NCBI GenBank assembly: GCA_903855945.1
Contig: CAIOAK010000154.1
Span: 1-34,959, forward strand
From: an uncultured Anaeromyxobacter sp.
GTDB lineage: Bacteria; Myxococcota; Myxococcia; Myxococcales; Anaeromyxobacteraceae
Reading direction: 5' to 3'
Length of the DNA: 34,959 nt
In this document: positions 30,346 through 34,959 of the stretch, in pieces
Position numbering within the stretch: position 1 is the stretch's first letter
Layout: each line of letters starts with the position of its first letter
Made by a program: the position numbers and the translations under genes
Notes under the pieces: generated by a model
The model's database searches: none
What the model saw: the letters and a program-made list of their open reading frames with translations, nothing else
Told to the model about the DNA's origin: nothing

Positions 30346-33036
30346 CTAGGAGGGGAGGACCACCGCGGCGGCGTCGAGCTCCAGATCGACCTTGCGGAGC
30401 GCCTCCTCGACCAGCTCCCGGTGCAGGAGCACGCCGATGAGGGCCGTCTCGATCGCCTCGCGGGGCGCGCCACCGACCCGCGCGGAGGCGAGCAGACGCT
30501 GCTCCTCGGCGGCGGCGTGGGCGGCGAGCTTTTTCACTGCGCGTGAAACACGCCGGGCCAGCTCGGCGCGGGCCTCCTTCTCGGCGGCGGCGGCGGCCGG
30601 GTCCACCACCGTGGCCGGCGGCGGAGCCCCGCGGGCGTCGCGGGCCCGGTCGATCGCATCCTCGAGCCGGGTGGCGCCCCCCTCCACCACCACGTGGGAG
30701 GCTCCCAGGTCCACGAGCACCGGGATGGGCGACTCGTCGAGGTAACGGGAGGCCTGGCGGGACGGGACGCGGGCGCCCGGCGCCAGGTCGGCGGGGGTGG
30801 GCCAGCGCAGCTTCCATCGCATGTAGAGGCCGCCGCTCCTGGGCGCGGCGCGGGACTGGAGGAAGGCGGTTCGGCCGCCCTCGCCGTCGCGCGCCAGTTC
30901 CAGCAGCGCCTCGGCGAGCCGGTGGCCGGTGGCGAACCACTCCAGCTCCTCGCGGACCACCGCCGTCTCGCGCCAGAAGCTGCCCAGGATGGTGCGCTCC
31001 TCGTCCGGGATCTCCATCCCGGGCAGGGCCTCGATGCGCATGCCCGAACCGAAGGTGAAGGCCACCTCGAAGGGGTGGACGTTCTCGTCGGTGTCCACGT
31101 CCATGCCCACGCGCCGCCCGGCATCGACGACCAGGTCCTCGAGCTCCTCCTCCAGCCAGCGGGAGAGCGTGGAGAGCGAGGCCCCGACCTCCTCCCCCTC
31201 CTCCGGCGGATCCTCGCCCATCCGCGCGAAGGCGGCGGAGACCAGCGCGTGGAGCTCGGGAAGCGAGGCCGAACGGACGTCGAGGAGCGGGTCGTACCCC
31301 TCGTGCTGGGCGCGGCGCCCCTCGGCGACCCGGGCGGCGATGGCCCGCCGGAAGGCCTGCCGCGCCTTCTCGGTGCGCTTCCCGCGAAGCTCGGCCAGCT
31401 CGTCGGGGACGGTGGCGAGCACCGTGTCGAGCCCGCCCACCGGCTCGTCGAAGATCCCGATCTCCTTCTCGTAGAGGTCGGCCAGGAAGGCCTCCTCGCC
31501 GGGCTCGGGCAGGACGTGGATCTCGACGGGGCGCGCCTGCCCCAGCCGGTCGAGCCGGCCGATGCGCTGCTCCAGCGTGAGGGGCGAATCGGGGAGGTCG
31601 AGGCAGACGAGGTGGGAGGCGAACTGGAAGTTGCGCCCCTCGCCGCCCGACTCGCCGGAGAGGAGCAGCATGGGCCCCTCCCGGTCGCGGAAGCGGGCCA
31701 CCAGCCGGTCGCGCGCCTCCAGGCTGGCCGCGTCGTCGTAGAGGAGGGCCTCGAGCCGCTCGGTGGCGGCGATGCGCCCCTGCAGCTCGCGGAGCCGATC
31801 GACGTCGTGCCCGAGGACGAGCACCTTCTCGCCGGCCCGGGCCAGGCGGCCGCACAGGGCCGCGGCGGCCTCGATCTTCCCGCCCTCCGGGACGTCCTCG
31901 CGGCGCAGTACACGGCGAGTGAACGCCCCCACCTTGACGCGCCGGTTGCGCACCAGGCGCGCCGAGAGGCCGTGGCGGTCGGCCAGGTACTCGAGGAGCG
32001 CAGCGCGGGAGGGGGCCTTCCGCTTGCCGGAGGGCGCGAAGGCGTCGTCGTCCGGGGCGAGCTCGTGGAGGCGGGTGAGCGCCTCGTCCACCTTGCCGCC
32101 GGCGAGCAGGTCGCGGGCCACGGCGGCGTAGGCCTCGTGCGCCTCGAGCCGCGCCAGGAAGGCCGGGAGCGTGCGGGTGGGCACGGTCTCCACGAGGGAG
32201 AGGAGGCGGAAGTACTCCTTGGGGTCGAGCCGCACCGGCGTGGCGGTGAGGAGGAGCAGGCCGAAGGAGGCGCGGGCCACCGGCGCCACCGCCTCGAAGA
32301 GGAGGTCGTCGTCGAGGTGGTGGGCCTCGTCCACGATGACGAGGTCGAAGGACTGGGCCGCGGCGGCGGCCGCGACGGCCGGATCCCCGGCGAGCTGCTC
32401 GTGGGAGAGGATGGCGAGCCGGGCCTGCCCGAGCGCCGCCTCGGGCCCGCCCAGGGAGGCGATGCGGTCGGGGCCGAGCAGCGTGAAGAGGGCGTTGAAC
32501 TTGTGGAAGAGCTCGGCCATCCACTGGAAGGCGAGGTGCTCCGGGACGACGACCAGCACCCGCTCGGCGAGCCCGAGCTGGCGGAGGCCGGCGAAGACGA
32601 GCCCCGCCTCGATGGTCTTCCCGAGCCCCACCTCGTCGGCCAGGACGAATCGCGGGCTGCGGTCGGCGAGGATGCGCCCGGCGGCGCCCACCTGGTGCGG
32701 GAGGACGTGGACGCGGGAGGAGAGGAGCGCGCCCAGGCCGTCGGCGCGACGGAGCGCCTCCAGCCGGACCACGCGGGTGCGAAGCGCGAAGGCGCTGGCC
32801 GGTCCGGCGTCGCCGGAGGCGAGCCGATCGAGGAGGCCGCCCGCCGGGAGATCGAGCGGGGTGTCGTCCGGAACGGCGACGAGGGCCCGGTCGCGGCCGG
32901 AGACGATGGTCACGCCCGGCCGGCCGGCGAAGCGGACCGCCAGGCGGATTCCGCCCTCGCCCACCTCGAGCACGACCCCTACTCCCCATGCCGGCTGGGC
33001 CCGGTGGACGAGCTTCTGCCCTTTTCGGAAGCTCAT
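30346..33036 (-). CDS. rapA: RapA-like SNF2-family ATPase
   Basis: This 896-residue protein resembles RapA, an RNA-polymerase-associated Swi2/Snf2 ATPase that recycles stalled polymerase. A short N-terminal Tudor-like region (GQKLVHRAQPAWGVGVVLEV) precedes the helicase core: ADEVGLGKTIEAG (Walker A Lys140), VVVPEHLAFQW, VDEAHH, LLTATP, then the second lobe with GGEGRNFQFA and QRIGRLDRLGQ. The ~400-residue C-terminal part is typical of RapA proteins. Length is close to E. coli RapA (968). Two palindrome copies (30533-30547 exact, 31909-31923 degenerate) lie in the gene. Upstream, an A/T-rich ATTATATAG stretch near 33084-33076 may be part of its promoter. hutF follows. Confidence 0.92.
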   Translation of the reverse strand: MSFRKGQKLVHRAQPAWGVGVVLEVGEGGIRLAVRFAGRPGVTIVSGRDRALVAVPDDTPLDLPAGGLLDRLASGDAGPASAFALRTRVVRLEALRRADGLGALLSSRVHVLPHQVGAAGRILADRSPRFVLADEVGLGKTIEAGLVFAGLRQLGLAERVLVVVPEHLAFQWMAELFHKFNALFTLLGPDRIASLGGPEAALGQARLAILSHEQLAGDPAVAAAAAAQSFDLVIVDEAHHLDDDLLFEAVAPVARASFGLLLLTATPVRLDPKEYFRLLSLVETVPTRTLPAFLARLEAHEAYAAVARDLLAGGKVDEALTRLHELAPDDDAFAPSGKRKAPSRAALLEYLADRHGLSARLVRNRRVKVGAFTRRVLRREDVPEGGKIEAAAALCGRLARAGEKVLVLGHDVDRLRELQGRIAATERLEALLYDDAASLEARDRLVARFRDREGPMLLLSGESGGEGRNFQFASHLVCLDLPDSPLTLEQRIGRLDRLGQARPVEIHVLPEPGEEAFLADLYEKEIGIFDEPVGGLDTVLATVPDELAELRGKRTEKARQAFRRAIAARVAEGRRAQHEGYDPLLDVRSASLPELHALVSAAFARMGEDPPEEGEEVGASLSTLSRWLEEELEDLVVDAGRRVGMDVDTDENVHPFEVAFTFGSGMRIEALPGMEIPDEERTILGSFWRETAVVREELEWFATGHRLAEALLELARDGEGGRTAFLQSRAAPRSGGLYMRWKLRWPTPADLAPGARVPSRQASRYLDESPIPVLVDLGASHVVVEGGATRLEDAIDRARDARGAPPPATVVDPAAAAAEKEARAELARRVSRAVKKLAAHAAAEEQRLLASARVGGAPREAIETALIGVLLHRELVEEALRKVDLELDAAAVVLPS
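30533..30547. repeat. TTCAC-N5-GTGAA palindrome, copy 6 (exact arms)
   Basis: TTCACTGCGCGTGAA near the 3' end of rapA, flanked by T and A runs. It is read T|TCA|CGC|GCA|GTG|AA on the coding strand. Confidence 0.7.
31909..31923. repeat. TTCAC-N5-GTGAA palindrome, copy 7 (one mismatch)
   Basis: TACACGGCGAGTGAA within rapA; reverse complement TTCACTCGCCGTGTA. It shares the GTGTA variant arm with copy 2. It is the weakest member, since its codons are less unusual. Confidence 0.4.
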
Positions 33037-33122
33037 TCCGTCCGTCCTCTACCCCTTCATCGGGTGCGAAACCACCTATATAATCCCGAGGGTGCGCGGT
33101 CGCTTGGGGCGTCCGAGGATCG

Positions 33123-33151
33123 TTGACACGGACACCCCGCCAAGCTAGAAC
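33123..33151 (+). promoter_or_regulatory. Promoter of the tRNA-Val/tRNA-Asp pair
   Basis: A consensus TTGACA (33123-33128) is followed after 17 bp by TAGAAC (33146-33151), 20 bp before tRNA-Val. Both tRNAs are probably cotranscribed from it. Confidence 0.65.
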
Positions 33152-33171
33152 CCGACCGCTCGACCATCCGG

Positions 33172-33243
33172 GGGCGGATAGCTCAGGGGTAGAGCGTCGC
33201 CCTTACAAGGCGAGGGTCGCAGGTTCGAAACCTGCTCCGCCCA
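33172..33243 (+). tRNA. tRNA-Val (anticodon TAC)
   Basis: A 72-nt tRNA without encoded CCA. The acceptor GGGCGGA (33172-33178) pairs with TCCGCCC (33236-33242), discriminator A. The D-arm is GCTC/GAGC, the anticodon stem TCGCC/GGCGA encloses CTTACAA (anticodon TAC at 33204-33206), and the T-arm is GCAGG-TTCGAAA-CCTGC. Confidence 0.95.
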
Positions 33244-33255
33244 AGCTCTTTGATT

Positions 33256-34641
<1,386 letters not shown>

Positions 34642-34676
34642 TCCCGAACCTCCGCGTGCTCCGTCCGTCCTCGATT

Positions 34677-34898
34677 CTACCGACCGGACCGACGTGCGCC
34701 GCACGACTCGACCCAGGCGCGGAGTTCACCCGGTATAAACCGGATGCCCCAGCCTCCGAGCCGCCGGACCGGGAGCGTCCCGTCCTCGGCCTTGTGGTAG
34801 ACCCAGCTCACGCTGCGCTTCAGGTAGCGGGCCGCGGCGCGGACATCCCAGAGCTCGTCGTCGGGTGGCAGCGAAGTAGGCCCTGGCGCTTCGCCCAC
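34677..34898 (-). CDS. Excisionase-like helix-turn-helix protein
   Basis: This 73-residue protein contains a MerR/excisionase-type helix-turn-helix (LWDVRAAARYLKRSVSWVYHKAEDGTLPVRRLGG, then GIRFIPGELRAWVES), like AlpA or HTH_17 proteins. Small proteins of this kind control the direction of recombination or regulate the integrase. The GTG start gives MGEAPGPTSLPPDDELWDV. The stop is 35 bp before the integrase start on the same strand, so the two are probably cotranscribed. The 61 bp beyond it to the window edge contain no gene I can support. Confidence 0.82.
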   Translation of the reverse strand: MGEAPGPTSLPPDDELWDVRAAARYLKRSVSWVYHKAEDGTLPVRRLGGWGIRFIPGELRAWVESCGARRSGR

Positions 34899-34959
34899 GG
34901 GCTGGGACGCCGCCGGGCCTGGGCTGCCATCTCGAACGTCATGCAGATCGAGGGCGCCC

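Noticed and set aside
4985-30547. The palindromes as parS (ParB) sites
   Set aside because: parS has the half-sites directly joined (TTTCAC-GTGAAA) and occurs few times near the origin; here a 5-bp spacer separates them and copies are spread across the window.

Overview
The window is very G+C-rich, nearly fully coded and carries a proteobacterial-style gene set: a PilB/PilT type IV pilus motor, IscS, ArgR, RapA, HutF and paired WYL regulators. Many start codons are GTG or TTG, and 4-bp stop/start overlaps are common. This fits a Myxococcota chromosome, most likely an Anaeromyxobacter relative. The assignment rests on protein resemblance and base composition, not on a marker gene.

Left part (1-8104, all minus strand). 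Reading in the direction of transcription: a secreted protein and a lipoprotein overlap by 4 bp. They are followed by a translationally coupled nucleoside-salvage cluster (pyrimidine-nucleoside phosphorylase, purine-nucleoside phosphorylase, a small PilZ-like protein, cytidine deaminase, RibF). Then come pilB and the start of pilT, with a likely promoter for pilB inside the end of ribF. Next are a DUF4337-type membrane protein (+), an HNH endonuclease gene (+) that runs antisense into the 3' end of iscS (-), and a divergent short DsbD (+).

Middle (12479-23741). A weakly coding 393-bp stretch is followed by an outer-membrane protein gene (-) and a tRNA-Leu(CAG) with clear promoter and terminator. 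Next is an arginine operon, argC, a fused argJ-argB, and argR, with an operator-like palindrome at its promoter. ArgR is probably its feedback regulator. Converging on argR is a pair on the minus strand: a protoporphyrinogen-oxidase-like flavoprotein and a phospholipase-D-like lipoprotein. A beta-hydroxyacid dehydrogenase (+), two coupled WYL regulators (-) and a membrane-anchored coiled-coil protein (-) follow.

Right part (23811-34959). A HAMP sensor kinase overlaps an M16 peptidase, followed by a small unknown protein. On the minus strand lie rapA, hutF, argE and dapF. A tRNA-Val(TAC)/tRNA-Asp(GTC) pair comes next. The tRNA-Asp appears to be the attachment site of an integrated element: a tyrosine recombinase with a zinc-ribbon-like insert ends inside the tRNA on the opposite strand, followed outward by an excisionase-like gene. 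The window ends within this element.

The most unusual signal is a 15-bp palindrome, TTCAC-N5-GTGAA. It occurs five times exactly and twice with one mismatch. Every copy lies inside a protein-coding gene and is built from codons that are rare here. The natural ArgJ-ArgB fusion and a set of probable leaderless promoters also deserve attention.
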